From NCBI RefSeq assembly GCF_963677155.1, contig NZ_OY781884.1:682001-746000 (forward strand): a stretch of 64,000 bases of DNA, given 5' to 3'. Below, piece by piece: positions 47,450-56,155 of this stretch. Both the position numbers and the translations under genes were made by a program. Numbering within the stretch: position 1 is the first letter of the stretch; the number at the start of each line of letters is the position of its first letter. The DNA comes from an uncultured Draconibacterium sp. GTDB lineage: Bacteria > Bacteroidota > Bacteroidia > Bacteroidales > Prolixibacteraceae. The notes under the pieces are model-generated. The model was given only the letters and a program-made list of their open reading frames with translations. It made no database searches and was not told the DNA's origin.

Positions 47450-48553
47450 ATGATTTGCGAACTGGCAAAAAAAGATATCGAAGAACTACAAACCACAAAC
47501 GTATTACCGCAAACCACTTTTTGGGGTCGTATAAAACGCAACCAGGGTTTTATTCCAAAAGGTTTTGAGCTTACCATTTCGCGCGATTTATTGGTTACAA
47601 ATGCCAATTCTCTCGCGAAAAAAGGGGAAGATTTGCTGGTACTGATAAAGTATGTAAACCCTAACGCTTGTTTTGCCTATGTTCCGTATGGTCCAAAAAT
47701 GGAGCCCACTTTCGAAAACCAGGGGCTGCTTTTAGAGCAGTTATCCGAATCGATACGACCGCACCTGCCTGCTAGCTGCATTTTTATTCGTTACGACCTA
47801 ACCTGGGAAAACCAGTGGGCCGCCGAGGATGATTATTTCGATGAGCAGGGAAACTGGATTGGTCCACCACCCGCCCAAACGCAGGAATACCGTTTAAACT
47901 TTAACACCGCTACCGGAAATGTAAAAAAGAGTATAGAGGACAACCTGCCTAAAAATACTTTCTTTCTCGACCTTACTTTAAACGAGGAGGAATTGATGTA
48001 CAACATGCGCTACAATACACGTTACAACGTACGCAAGGCCAATAAAAAAGGAATACGGGTGCGCGAATACGGGTTGGAGCAAATTGGCGACTGGTATAAA
48101 TTATACTACGATACGGCAATGCGTCATAATATGGCAATGCAAAGTCAGGAGTACTTTTCGTCTATCCTGAAAAACCAGGACAACAGCAAAAACGGGGTAA
48201 CGGTAAAAATGTTAATGGCCGATATTGACGGACGTTTTCTGTCGTCGATGTTCTTGGTTTTATCGCGAAAACGCGGAACCTATTTATATGGTGCTTCCAC
48301 CTCGTGTAAAGACAATTTAATGGCCAGTTATGCGCTGCAATGGGAGTCAATACGAATCTCGAAAGAATGGGGTTGCACCGAGTACGATATGTTTGGCTCG
48401 GCCCCTAACTTAGATAGCAGTCACCCGTTACACGGCGTACATATCTACAAAAAAGGGTTTGGTGGCGACCTCTACCACCGAATGGGATGCTGGGATTATC
48501 CTTACGATCAGAAACAATATGATATTTTTCGTTTGCAGGAAGCTCAGAAATAG
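47450..48553 (+). CDS. FemAB-like aminoacyltransferase / GNAT-fold protein
   Basis: About 367 residues with the two GNAT-like domains of the FemAB family, whose members attach amino acids from tRNA to peptidoglycan precursors, although Bacteroidota members often have uncertain substrates. Typical segments are YVPYGPKMEP, MRYNTRYNVRKANKKGI, LYGASTSCKDNLMASYALQWESI and the C-terminal YDMFGSAPN...HPLHGVHIYKKGFGG. The frame opens at TTG 47441; ATG 47450 (MICELAKKDIEEL) is preferred. Confidence 0.85.
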   Translation: MICELAKKDIEELQTTNVLPQTTFWGRIKRNQGFIPKGFELTISRDLLVTNANSLAKKGEDLLVLIKYVNPNACFAYVPYGPKMEPTFENQGLLLEQLSESIRPHLPASCIFIRYDLTWENQWAAEDDYFDEQGNWIGPPPAQTQEYRLNFNTATGNVKKSIEDNLPKNTFFLDLTLNEEELMYNMRYNTRYNVRKANKKGIRVREYGLEQIGDWYKLYYDTAMRHNMAMQSQEYFSSILKNQDNSKNGVTVKMLMADIDGRFLSSMFLVLSRKRGTYLYGASTSCKDNLMASYALQWESIRISKEWGCTEYDMFGSAPNLDSSHPLHGVHIYKKGFGGDLYHRMGCWDYPYDQKQYDIFRLQEAQK

Positions 48554-48556
48554 TTT

Positions 48557-48619
48557 CTCGTAAATTTCGCTGAAAATCGCTGATTTATTGCATGGGTGTA
48601 ATTCTGCGAAATTAGCGAG
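48557..48619. repeat. Inverted repeat between convergent genes
   Basis: CTCGTAAATTTCGC (48557-48570) is answered by GCGAAATTAGCGAG (48606-48619), with one 2-bp mismatch. A direct repeat TCGCTGA also occurs within. It probably acts as a transcription barrier between the FemAB-like gene and fabF, or is another dispersed palindrome. Confidence 0.5.
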
Positions 48620-48623
48620 CCAT

Positions 48624-49874
48624 CTACTCCACCCACTTTTTAAACACCAAAGTAGCATTGTGTCCACCAAAACCAAAGCTGTTGGTAATGGCCACATCAA
48701 CCTTGGCATGTACACTTTTTTCGGTAATTATATTGATCGTTTTCGGGATTACCGGATCAATCTCAGTGGTGTTGATGGTAGGTGTTATTATTCCTTTTTC
48801 GATAGCTTTAATACAAAGAATCGATTCCACAGCTCCGGCGGCTCCCAGCAAGTGGCCGGTCATCGATTTTGAAGAACTGATTTTTAAATTTTGTGGATTT
48901 TCGCCAAACAAGCGGCGTATGGCATTAATTTCGCTGATATCGCCAATGGGTGTTGAAGTAGCGTGGGCATTCAGGTAATCCACCTCATCGGGCTTTACTC
49001 CGGCTTCATTTAATGCAAATTCCATGGCTTTTGATGCACCTTCGCCATCGGGGTGCGATGCTGCTACATGATAAGCATCGGAAGTCATAGCAGCGCCCAC
49101 AATTTCGGCATATATTTTTGCGCCACGTTGTTTGGCATGTTCGTAGTCTTCCAAAATCAGTGTTCCGGCTCCCTCTCCCATCACAAACCCATCGCGGTTT
49201 ACATCAAATGGCCGCGATGCCTTTTCGGGGTGCTCGTTATTTACCGACAAAGCACGCATGGAATTAAAACCACCTATTCCCATTTCAATAATTCCGGCTT
49301 CCGACCCACCGGTTACAAAAACCTTGGCCTTACCGAGTTTTATATAGTTGTAGGCATCCATAATGGCCGTATTCGAGGTGGCACAAGCCGACGATGTAGT
49401 GTAGCTCATTCCTTTCAAACCATATTTTAATGAGATCATTCCCGCTCCCATATTAATGAGCATTTTCGGCCCTAACATCGGACTAAAACGCGGCATACCG
49501 GTTTTGGCATATACTTTTACTTCCTTTTCGTAATGATCCATTCCGCCCTGACCTGATCCCCAAATCACACCAATATCGTAAGGATCGATGTTGCCCAAAT
49601 CCAAACCACTATCCAACAAAGCTTCTCCGGTAGTAATCAATGCATATTGCGCAAACAGGTCGGTACATTTAATATCCGACCGGTCGAGGTGCTCTTTCAC
49701 ATTAAAGCCTTTAATCTCGCAGGCAAATTTTGTTTTAAAGTTGGATGTATCGAATTTGGTAATGGGCACTGCACCGCTGGTTCCGCTCACAGCATTTTCC
49801 CAAAATTCGTTTATATTATTCCCGATAGGCGTAAGTGCTCCAAGCCCGGTTATTACAACTCGTCGTTTTTCCAT
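48624..49874 (-). CDS. fabF: Beta-ketoacyl-ACP synthase II
   Basis: A 416-residue elongating condensing enzyme of type II fatty acid synthesis. The Cys nucleophile is in TTSSACATSNTA, and the catalytic histidines are in NAHATSTPIGD and SMTGHLLGAAG. Unlike the usual acpP-fabF pair, no acyl carrier protein gene is adjacent, so this is probably an additional KAS II copy. It has its own promoter at 49974-49981 and a 100-nt leader. Confidence 0.94.
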   Translation of the reverse strand: MEKRRVVITGLGALTPIGNNINEFWENAVSGTSGAVPITKFDTSNFKTKFACEIKGFNVKEHLDRSDIKCTDLFAQYALITTGEALLDSGLDLGNIDPYDIGVIWGSGQGGMDHYEKEVKVYAKTGMPRFSPMLGPKMLINMGAGMISLKYGLKGMSYTTSSACATSNTAIMDAYNYIKLGKAKVFVTGGSEAGIIEMGIGGFNSMRALSVNNEHPEKASRPFDVNRDGFVMGEGAGTLILEDYEHAKQRGAKIYAEIVGAAMTSDAYHVAASHPDGEGASKAMEFALNEAGVKPDEVDYLNAHATSTPIGDISEINAIRRLFGENPQNLKISSSKSMTGHLLGAAGAVESILCIKAIEKGIITPTINTTEIDPVIPKTINIITEKSVHAKVDVAITNSFGFGGHNATLVFKKWVE

Positions 49875-49973
49875 AATAAAACGGCACTCCCCTATTCCAG
49901 GTTATGCCTGATAAGTTATGATTTAGTTTCCGATTTATTCACCACAGCAATTCCTGCTGCAATGATTTTCAGG

Positions 49974-49981
49974 CAAATATA
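49974..49981 (-). promoter_or_regulatory. fabF promoter -7 element TATATTTG (minus strand)
   Basis: TATATTTG on the minus strand matches TAnnTTTG perfectly, 100 bp upstream of the fabF ATG. No -33 TTG at proper spacing was found. Confidence 0.55.
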
Positions 49982-50027
49982 AGCACTTATTTAAAAGATG
50001 GAATTTATACCTCCACCAATTTCAGTT

Positions 50028-50858
50028 TTAATCCAGTTTAATCCGGTTCAGATGCAGTCCTTCGCTTTGAACAGAGCGGGCATATTTCACTGCCGGCTTT
50101 CCAAAAAGTAATACACCTGCTATTACATGATCTTCGGGAAGGCCAATTTTAACTCCTAATTCAGGAACGATATCGCGAATTATCCATTTTACAAAACCAT
50201 TCCATAACGTTCCAATGCCGTTACTATTGGCCAGCAGTTCGAAATAGCTTAAGGCGATAGTGCCGTCGGTTTCGGGTGTGGCAACTGTTTTAGGTGCCGA
50301 GGCAATCAATAAATGCGGAGCATTACGGAAAATAACATCGATTTGTTTGCTGAACCACAAACGCTGAAAGTCGTTCATAAATGCCATTCGTTCAGGAAGT
50401 CTTCCTTCATCGAAAGCTTTTTTAATCCCTGCATAAGCCTGCTCTCTTAACTTTGCCAGATCATCCTTATTATCGACTACCGAAAGCAGCACCGCATTTT
50501 TGTTGTGCCCTGTTGGAGCGTAAGCTGCCGTTGCCAGCAATTCATGTATCAGTTCCGGCGCCAACTCATCTGCTTTGAATTTACGGATAGAACGACGCGT
50601 TTTCACTAACTGAGCCAGTTTATCCGGTTCTACAATATTCTTTTTAACCGGAATACTGTCTTCCGGATTCTTCCCGAGGATTGACAGTGCAGCCGTAGGA
50701 CAAATTGCCAAACAATGCTGACATTTTATACACTGCGCTTCTTTACCTTCTTTTATCTCCGGATATTCACTTTTTGGATTGATTACCAATGTTGGGCAAT
50801 CGGCGGCACACAAACCACATTGGGTACATTTCTGCTTATCTATTTTAAAATCGATCAT
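50028..50858 (-). CDS. Ferredoxin-nitroreductase fusion protein
   Basis: About 276 residues. Two [4Fe-4S] motifs lie at the N-terminus (CTQCGLCAADCP and CIKCQHCLAICP), then an FMN nitroreductase domain from TRRSIRKFKADEL to GVLLFGKP. Such fusions pass electrons from reduced ferredoxin to flavin; the substrate is unknown (nitroaromatics or other electron acceptors). The frame extends to 50906, but a promoter -7 box at 50880-50887 falls inside that extension, so the ATG at 50858 (MIDFKIDKQKC) is chosen. Confidence 0.88.
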   Translation of the reverse strand: MIDFKIDKQKCTQCGLCAADCPTLVINPKSEYPEIKEGKEAQCIKCQHCLAICPTAALSILGKNPEDSIPVKKNIVEPDKLAQLVKTRRSIRKFKADELAPELIHELLATAAYAPTGHNKNAVLLSVVDNKDDLAKLREQAYAGIKKAFDEGRLPERMAFMNDFQRLWFSKQIDVIFRNAPHLLIASAPKTVATPETDGTIALSYFELLANSNGIGTLWNGFVKWIIRDIVPELGVKIGLPEDHVIAGVLLFGKPAVKYARSVQSEGLHLNRIKLD

Positions 50859-50879
50859 TTTGGTTTCGTTTTGGTAATG

Positions 50880-50887
50880 CAAATATA
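50880..50887 (-). promoter_or_regulatory. Promoter -7 element TATATTTG of the nitroreductase gene
   Basis: TATATTTG on the minus strand, about 22 bp upstream of the ATG at 50858. It decides the start codon because the longer frame would begin upstream of transcription. Confidence 0.6.
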
Positions 50888-51091
50888 GCAGTTGCGTCGA
50901 AAACACACTTTTTACATTTTCGCGAAAGACCTAAAACAAAAAACAGGTAACATTTAGCGGTAAATTGTATGAATTGTGGCAGATTTCATGGTTGTTTCCT
51001 ATCAAACCGCTACGCAGTTTGAGCGGGTTACAAACCTTGATTTTACTACATTACCTACCATTACTTATACAAAATATTGGCGGTAGTATTT

Positions 51092-51865
51092 TTAATTTAT
51101 CCCCATGTTTTTGGGGTTGCCATAACCATATCCTATATTTGGATTCCAGTATCCATAAGTCCAAATTCCAGCTGATGGTGTTGTATAAGTTGAGTTTTGC
51201 TGCCAATGATAAAACTCATCATTACTACTTTCATCACTTCGATAAAACCTAATTTCTAAATGCAAATGTGGCCCACCAACAGTTCCGGAGTATAGATTTT
51301 CAGATACGATATCTCCTTTATTTACTTGTGTTCCATCCATAAACAAGTTATTACTTTCATCTTCATCTAGGTCAATATGAGCATAAATACTTACTAGTTT
51401 CCCGAGTAAATTATTTTCATCATCATAAATATCTTTTGTAATTGTCAGATGATGTCTGTATTTAGGATTGTCTCTATAAGTGTGAACGATTCCATCGTGT
51501 GCAGCATATAATGTAACATCAGTTGAATTATTTGGGTGTATGTCTAAAGCTGGATGATATTGAACACCGTTTGTTACAAATCCAAAATATTTACCTATAG
51601 TGTAAGCTGTTTTTAGTTGTCCTTCAGGGTTTTGAAAAGGATGGTTGTAATCAATACGTCTTGCAAAATGTACGTATTTATTTATTTCATTTCTAAGACT
51701 TTCGTTGTCAGTATTGTAATAATTGGGCGTTAATAAATCCTGGAATTCCCCATTTTCATTTGACTCATACCAAGTATCGTCAATACTATTGGTAGTGTCA
51801 TCGTTTTTACTACAACTGGTTAGAATTATTAAAAATACAATAAAGTGAATAATATGTAGTTTCAT
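51092..51865 (-). CDS. M23-family peptidase lipoprotein
   Basis: A 257-residue lipoprotein (lipobox LTSC near 18) with a C-terminal LytM/peptidase M23 domain. The zinc ligands are visible as the HxxxD motif in VQYHPALDIHP and HxH in GGPHLHLEIRF; the third His is probably in SIYAHIDLDE. Members cut peptidoglycan cross-bridges or serve as scaffolds; here the metal site seems complete. The base composition is noticeably more AT-rich than its neighbours, so recent acquisition is possible. Monocistronic. Confidence 0.85.
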   Translation of the reverse strand: MKLHIIHFIVFLIILTSCSKNDDTTNSIDDTWYESNENGEFQDLLTPNYYNTDNESLRNEINKYVHFARRIDYNHPFQNPEGQLKTAYTIGKYFGFVTNGVQYHPALDIHPNNSTDVTLYAAHDGIVHTYRDNPKYRHHLTITKDIYDDENNLLGKLVSIYAHIDLDEDESNNLFMDGTQVNKGDIVSENLYSGTVGGPHLHLEIRFYRSDESSNDEFYHWQQNSTYTTPSAGIWTYGYWNPNIGYGYGNPKNMGIN

Positions 51866-51967
51866 AATTGATTATGACTTACAAAAAATGCAATGGTTTA
51901 ATTGATATTACCGCCAACTTCCCGCTAATCGCTACCAGTTGAGCTTGTTAACTCATTTTAAATCCGG

Positions 51968-52999
51968 TTAATACTTCCACTTATTAGCTAACCTCACCAG
52001 CGAGAGCATTACCGGCACTTCAACCAAAACACCAACTACCGTTACCATTGCAGCCGGAGATTGCAGGCCGAACAAAGCAATTGCTACGGCCACTGCCAAC
52101 TCGAAAAAATTACTGGCACCGATCATTGCAGCCGGAGAGCAAATGGCGTGTGGTAATTTCAATTTTCTTCCGCCAAACCAGGCAATAAAAAAGATAAAAT
52201 AAGTTTGAATAACCAGCGGAATGGCAACCAAAACAATAATAAGCGGATTTTTAACGATAATATTTCCCTGGAAAGCAAACAACAATACCAATGTAAGCAA
52301 CAGGGCTATTATTGAAACCGGTTTAAACTTCGGCAAAAAGTTGTGCGTAAACCATTCTTCACCCTTTTGTTTAACAAGCATTTTGTGAGTAATATAACCG
52401 GCCAGAAGCGGCACTACCACAAATACAACAATACTGGAAACCAGCGTGTCGTACGGAATGATTATATTTGTAATTCCCAGCAACAATCCTACAATCGGGA
52501 TAAAAGCAACCAAAATAATCAGGTCGTTAACCGAAACCTGCACCAGCGTGTAGTTCGGATCTCCGTTGGTTAAATAACTCCACACAAACACCATTGCTGT
52601 ACACGGTGCTGCCCCCAACAGAATTGCTCCGGCAATGTATTCGCCAGCCTGCTCGGGCGAAATAAAAGCCGAATATATTTTTGAGAAAAAGATCCAGGCA
52701 AAAAATGCCATGGTAAATGGTTTTATCAGCCAGTTTACAACTAACGTAAGGATTAAACCTTTTGGGCGTTTGCCCACATTCCTGATACTTGAGAAATCAA
52801 CCTGAAGCATCATGGGATAAATCATCATCCAGATTAAAATAGCAACCGGAATGTTTACTTTGTAAATTTCCATGTTGCTCAATACCTCTATGCTATCTCC
52901 GGCAAAATGTCCAATGCCAATTCCCACAGCAATACAAATTGCCACCCACAAACTCAGGTATTTCTCAAAAAAACCGATTTGCTTTTTGTTGTTGCCCAT
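51968..52999 (-). CDS. arsB: ACR3-family arsenite efflux permease
   Basis: About 343 residues and ten membrane segments. It carries the ACR3 signature [15 protein letters not shown], with the conserved Cys of the fourth helix, and the late [18 protein letters not shown]. It exports arsenite (and sometimes antimonite) with proton coupling. The frame opens with TTG at 53011, but ATG at 52999 (MGNNKKQ) is likelier. Third gene of the operon arsR-arsC-acr3; product often named ArsB or Acr3. Confidence 0.93.
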   Translation of the reverse strand: MGNNKKQIGFFEKYLSLWVAICIAVGIGIGHFAGDSIEVLSNMEIYKVNIPVAILIWMMIYPMMLQVDFSSIRNVGKRPKGLILTLVVNWLIKPFTMAFFAWIFFSKIYSAFISPEQAGEYIAGAILLGAAPCTAMVFVWSYLTNGDPNYTLVQVSVNDLIILVAFIPIVGLLLGITNIIIPYDTLVSSIVVFVVVPLLAGYITHKMLVKQKGEEWFTHNFLPKFKPVSIIALLLTLVLLFAFQGNIIVKNPLIIVLVAIPLVIQTYFIFFIAWFGGRKLKLPHAICSPAAMIGASNFFELAVAVAIALFGLQSPAAMVTVVGVLVEVPVMLSLVRLANKWKY

Positions 53000-53033
53000 T
53001 TTTTGTTTCAATAGCCGTTATACAAAAGTCAAC

Positions 53034-53459
53034 CTATAGTTGTGGTTTAATCTCTTCCTCGTATAATTTGTAAAAACGTTCTTTAATTTCGTCGCGTACC
53101 CGGATAAACTCACTCCAGATAAACTCATCGGTACCGGTAGCATGCGACGGATCGTCGAACCCGATATGCAGGCGGTGTTTTACTTCTCCGAAAAAAGCAG
53201 GGCAGTTTTCGTTTGCACCACCACAAACAGTAATTACATAATCCCATTTATCGTTCAAAAATTTCTGAACTGAATCGGAAGTATGCCCGCTGATATCGAT
53301 ACTAATTTCGGCCATTGCTTTAACAGCTTTACGGTTGAGTTTTCCGGAAGCTTCGGTACCTCCTGATTCAACCTGAATACGCTCATCGAACGATTTTAAA
53401 AAGCCGTGTGCCATCTGGCTGCGACAACTATTTCCTGTACAAAGAATTAATACTTTCAT
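53034..53459 (-). CDS. arsC: Thioredoxin-coupled arsenate reductase
   Basis: A 141-residue low-molecular-weight-phosphatase-type ArsC that reduces arsenate to arsenite. The P-loop is CTGNSCRS at 8-15 and the resolving cysteine pair is in VCGGANENCP. The DDPSHATGTDE segment completes the fold. Arsenite is then exported by the next gene's product. The gap of 34 bp to acr3 suggests one transcript. Confidence 0.94.
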   Translation of the reverse strand: MKVLILCTGNSCRSQMAHGFLKSFDERIQVESGGTEASGKLNRKAVKAMAEISIDISGHTSDSVQKFLNDKWDYVITVCGGANENCPAFFGEVKHRLHIGFDDPSHATGTDEFIWSEFIRVRDEIKERFYKLYEEEIKPQL

Positions 53460-53484
53460 TTTCTATTCTAACTAAATATTACTG

Positions 53485-53817
53485 TTATTTACATTCAAAA
53501 TCTCCCGCGTTCAGACCATTTAAGAACTGTTCGATTACCGCTTTTACCTCGGTAATTTTCTCCGGATTCAAACAATATTTTGTTCTTACTCCTTCAATGT
53601 GCCCCTGGATCAAGCCGGCTGCTTTTAACTCTTTAATGTGCTGATTTACGGTGGTTCTGCCCAATGGCAATTCTTCCGAAAGATCGCCGGTTATGCAACT
53701 GTTTGCTTCCGACAAGTACTGCAAAATTTTTAAACGTGCCGGGTGTGCCAACACCTTAAACCAGAAGGCCTGCGTTTTCAGTTCCTCATCGAATAAATCT
53801 GTTTTTGATTGTACCAT
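53485..53817 (-). CDS. arsR: ArsR-family metalloregulator (first arsenic operon)
   Basis: A 110-residue winged-helix repressor with FKVLAHPARLKILQYL, the Cys-bearing helix SEANSCITGDLSEELPLG, the recognition helix RTTVNQHIKELKAAG and the wing IEGVRTKYCLNPE. The scattered cysteines are candidate arsenite ligands, but the classical ELCVCDL motif is replaced. It heads arsR-arsC-acr3, and its promoter lies inside palindrome 53828-53849, so autorepression is expected. Confidence 0.92.
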   Translation of the reverse strand: MVQSKTDLFDEELKTQAFWFKVLAHPARLKILQYLSEANSCITGDLSEELPLGRTTVNQHIKELKAAGLIQGHIEGVRTKYCLNPEKITEVKAVIEQFLNGLNAGDFECK

Positions 53818-53827
53818 TACTGTTTCT

Positions 53828-53878
53828 TTTGACGCAAATATACGTCAAAATAAATTTAGACGTATATATACATCTAAA
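53828..53878. promoter_or_regulatory. arsR operator-promoter: two palindromes, -7 box as spacer
   Basis: Palindrome 1 is TTTGACG-N8-CGTCAAA (53828-53849); its 8-nt spacer (53835-53842) is TATATTTG on the minus strand, a perfect -7 element. Palindrome 2 is TTTAGA-N12-TCTAAA (53855-53878), almost fully self-complementary, and overlaps the expected -33 zone. A bound repressor would cover the entire promoter. Confidence 0.8.
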
Positions 53879-53927
53879 CAAATCATTAAATAATGGTAAA
53901 CTGATTATCAGCTTGAAAAAATGGGAT

Positions 53928-54860
53928 TTAGAACCACTCGCGTTTTCGGAAAATAAGAATACCGATAAGTGCCAGAACTACTGAAATTCCGAGGATGAGA
54001 AAAAATGCCCAACGATGCGTTTCCAGATTGTTTGGCACGTTCATACCGTAAAAACTGGCCACAAGTGTCGGGATCATTAAAATTATGGAAATAGACGCCA
54101 ACTGTTTCATTACCACATTCAGGTTGTTTGAAATAACCGAAGCAAAAGCATCCATCATTCCACTCTGAATGTCGGAGTAGATTTGTGCCATATCAAGCGC
54201 CTGTTTGTTTTCAATAATGGCATCTTCCAGCAAATCTTCGTTGATCTCGCTAATCGAGCGCCGGTTACCATTTTTCAACTTGGCTAAAACCAGCTCGTTG
54301 GCTTTTATCGAAGTGATAAAAAACACCAGGCACTTTTCCATTTTCAGCAAACGGTTCAGCTCTTTGTTTCGGATCGATTTTTCCAGATCCTGCTCAATAA
54401 TGGCTGTTTGCTGGTTAATATATTTTAAGTAACGCAAATAAGTATTGGCAGTGCGCAGGAAGAGTTTTAGCGCAAAATTCAGCACGTCTTTCACCGGGCG
54501 GATATTATCGCGGTACAGCGACGGACTATCGTAAGGCAACACCTCGTTTTCAACCTGGCAGATGGTAATGGTAAAACTATCAGTCATAAAAATACCGAGC
54601 GGCACCGTAAAATACGGAACTCCGTTATCTTTATCGGGTACCGGAATACGAATAATGATCAGCGACCAATCATCGTCGTGCTCAATCCTCGAACGCTCAT
54701 CGGCATCAAGAATATCGCGCACAACATCCTGCGGTACATTAAAATCTTTAGTAAGTAGTTCTATTTCGTTGGCGTTGGGTTGCGTAACGTTAATCCAGCA
54801 ACCGCTTTCCGGCTTTTCAATTTCGTTGTATCCACCAAAGGTTTTGAAAATTTTCAACAT
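53928..54860 (-). CDS. corA: CorA-family magnesium/cobalt transporter
   Basis: A 310-residue pentameric divalent-cation channel. A large N-terminal cytosolic domain and long stalk helix precede two C-terminal membrane helices, with the GMN selectivity motif in SFYGMNVPNNLE near 275-285. It is preceded by an unusually strong Shine-Dalgarno (AGAGGAGG, 7 nt spacing) inside a structured 120-nt leader, suggesting cation-dependent translation control. Confidence 0.93.
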   Translation of the reverse strand: MLKIFKTFGGYNEIEKPESGCWINVTQPNANEIELLTKDFNVPQDVVRDILDADERSRIEHDDDWSLIIIRIPVPDKDNGVPYFTVPLGIFMTDSFTITICQVENEVLPYDSPSLYRDNIRPVKDVLNFALKLFLRTANTYLRYLKYINQQTAIIEQDLEKSIRNKELNRLLKMEKCLVFFITSIKANELVLAKLKNGNRRSISEINEDLLEDAIIENKQALDMAQIYSDIQSGMMDAFASVISNNLNVVMKQLASISIILMIPTLVASFYGMNVPNNLETHRWAFFLILGISVVLALIGILIFRKREWF

Positions 54861-54996
54861 GGTATTACCTCCTCTGTTTTTTACCGGCAGGGAGGCAATG
54901 TGGCTCCTAGCGGTAAGAGTTATTTTTTAATTCTCGATGATACGGGCCTTCGTCCATATTAATTTTCGTTGTTTTTTTAATTCGCTTGCAAAGGTA
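54861..54996 (-). promoter_or_regulatory. corA promoter and structured leader with competing SD pairing
   Basis: The minus-strand -7 box TACCTTTG lies at 54989-54996, giving a leader of about 120 nt. Stem 1: TTACCG and CGGTAA (54911-54916 with 54881-54886) enclose an inner stem in which GGAG (54907-54904) pairs with CTCC (54894-54891). That same CCTCC (54895-54891) can instead pair with the Shine-Dalgarno GGAGG (54872-54868). The two folds exclude each other, so it is a candidate translational riboswitch or thermosensor. It does not match the M-box from memory. Confidence 0.6.
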
Positions 54997-55173
54997 GTTT
55001 TAAACGGCCAAACCCCGACCTTTGTTTTAAAAAATATGTTAATGAACTCTTAATACCTCACCAAACCAGGGTCATTAACAACTCGATAAGAAATGTTAAC
55101 TCTAATTAACTTTAATTCTGTTCAACAATATATTTAATGCACTACCTTTAAACCCGGAAACAAAAGAAACCGT

Positions 55174-55497
55174 ATGAGATGGATTTTTTACATAGTATGT
55201 TTTTTGCTTCTCGGAATCAATTCCGCAGGCAAAGATGTACTTCCGTCTCTGCCAACTTCGCGCGAAACATCTTGCGCTAAACAGATCAATCAGACGATCA
55301 TAATCTCTCCCGATCAATTTATTTCGGAAGATTTGGATACCGAATATTTTGCTCCGGGTTCGGGAATAATAGTTTCGAACGAGCTACCTTCTTATTTCTC
55401 CGAGAAGGGAAAAGCTGTTGATGCTTGTCCGCCGGATGAGTACTCCTTTCTTTTATCGGCCTGGTTGATTGACCTTCCACCACCCTCTTTAGTGTGA
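55174..55497 (+). CDS. Small secreted protein of unknown function
   Basis: 107 residues starting with a clear signal peptide (WIFYIVCFLLLGINSAG). The mature part has no recognised domain; it includes TIIISPDQFISEDLD and ends proline-rich (IDLPPPSLV), with two Cys. TACCTTTA at 55143-55150 is a near-consensus -7 element. Coding seems likely because of the signal sequence, the promoter and a continuous frame, but no homologue is recalled. Confidence 0.55.
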   Translation: MRWIFYIVCFLLLGINSAGKDVLPSLPTSRETSCAKQINQTIIISPDQFISEDLDTEYFAPGSGIIVSNELPSYFSEKGKAVDACPPDEYSFLLSAWLIDLPPPSLV

Positions 55498-55597
55498 TCT
55501 AAAAGCGAGTATCTCTGTGTCATTACAAAATAATTTGGCAGGCTTATACTCATCTTTCATTCAGAGAAAAACAATTATTCACACTAAAAAAATAATC

Positions 55598-55990
55598 ATG
55601 AGAACAATCGTAGATACTAATGAATACGCACAAAATCAAGCAATCCACCTTGAAAAAGTTAATGATAGTTCAAACCAGGTAGAAATAACAGAGGTAAACT
55701 ATAATTCAGATAGCAACCTGGAACTTTTGCTTCAGTCGCCTTTGTTTATTCGTACGCCACGAAACATAAAAATTACGGAAGACCGGCTGACATTAACACT
55801 GGAAGAATTTGTTCGGGCCGATTACCCCGATCGTGCGCCGGAGTTTGCCTGGGCCAGCGTTTTTTACCACAGCTATGTACGCTTTCATCACATCTCGTTT
55901 TTGCTACCGGGCGATGATTTTTACATGATAAAATCGGCCGTACTTCCTGAAGCCCTTTACCTGAAAATTGTTTTAGGAATGGCGGATTAA
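55598..55990 (+). CDS. Small cytoplasmic protein of unknown function
   Basis: The frame opens at 55517, but the ATG at 55598 (MRTIVDTNEYAQNQ) follows AAAAAAATAATC and fits Bacteroidota starts, giving about 130 residues. No signal or membrane segments. The second half is aromatic-rich (EFAWASVFYHSYVRFHHISFLLPGDDFYMIK, given as a region). No function can be assigned. The strong hairpin at 56098-56131 probably ends its transcript. Confidence 0.6.
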   Translation: MRTIVDTNEYAQNQAIHLEKVNDSSNQVEITEVNYNSDSNLELLLQSPLFIRTPRNIKITEDRLTLTLEEFVRADYPDRAPEFAWASVFYHSYVRFHHISFLLPGDDFYMIKSAVLPEALYLKIVLGMAD

Positions 55991-56021
55991 CACAATATTT
56001 TTGTTTTTTTATAACCATATA

Positions 56022-56088
56022 AACCTGAGTTTTACTTTAGAATACTTTCCCTTTTGGGCTTTGCTATTTTAAAGTAAAAACTCAGGTT
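56022..56088. repeat. Long inverted repeat with nested hairpin
   Basis: AACCTGAGTTTTACTTTAG (from 56022) is mirrored by TTTAAAGTAAAAACTCAGGTT (ending at 56088), with one bulge and one mismatch, giving arms of about 23 bp. The loop itself contains CCCTTTTGGG. It may be a MITE-like element or a terminator component between convergent genes. Confidence 0.6.
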
Positions 56089-56097
56089 AAGTTCATC

Positions 56098-56131
56098 GAA
56101 AGGGGGTAAGTCGCAACGACTACCCTCTTTC
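56098..56131. terminator. Strong hairpin between convergent genes
   Basis: GAAAGGGGGTAAGTCG pairs with CGACTACCCTCTTTC across a CAA loop, with one bulged A. It lies 107 bp past the plus-strand gene and 25 bp past the minus-strand ProC-like gene, so it may serve both. Confidence 0.65.
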
Positions 56132-56155
56132 ATTTTGTATCAATATAGTTACTTT

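Noticed and set aside
54861-54960. M-box magnesium riboswitch before corA
   Set aside because: The conserved M-box core could not be matched from memory; kept only as an unnamed structured leader.
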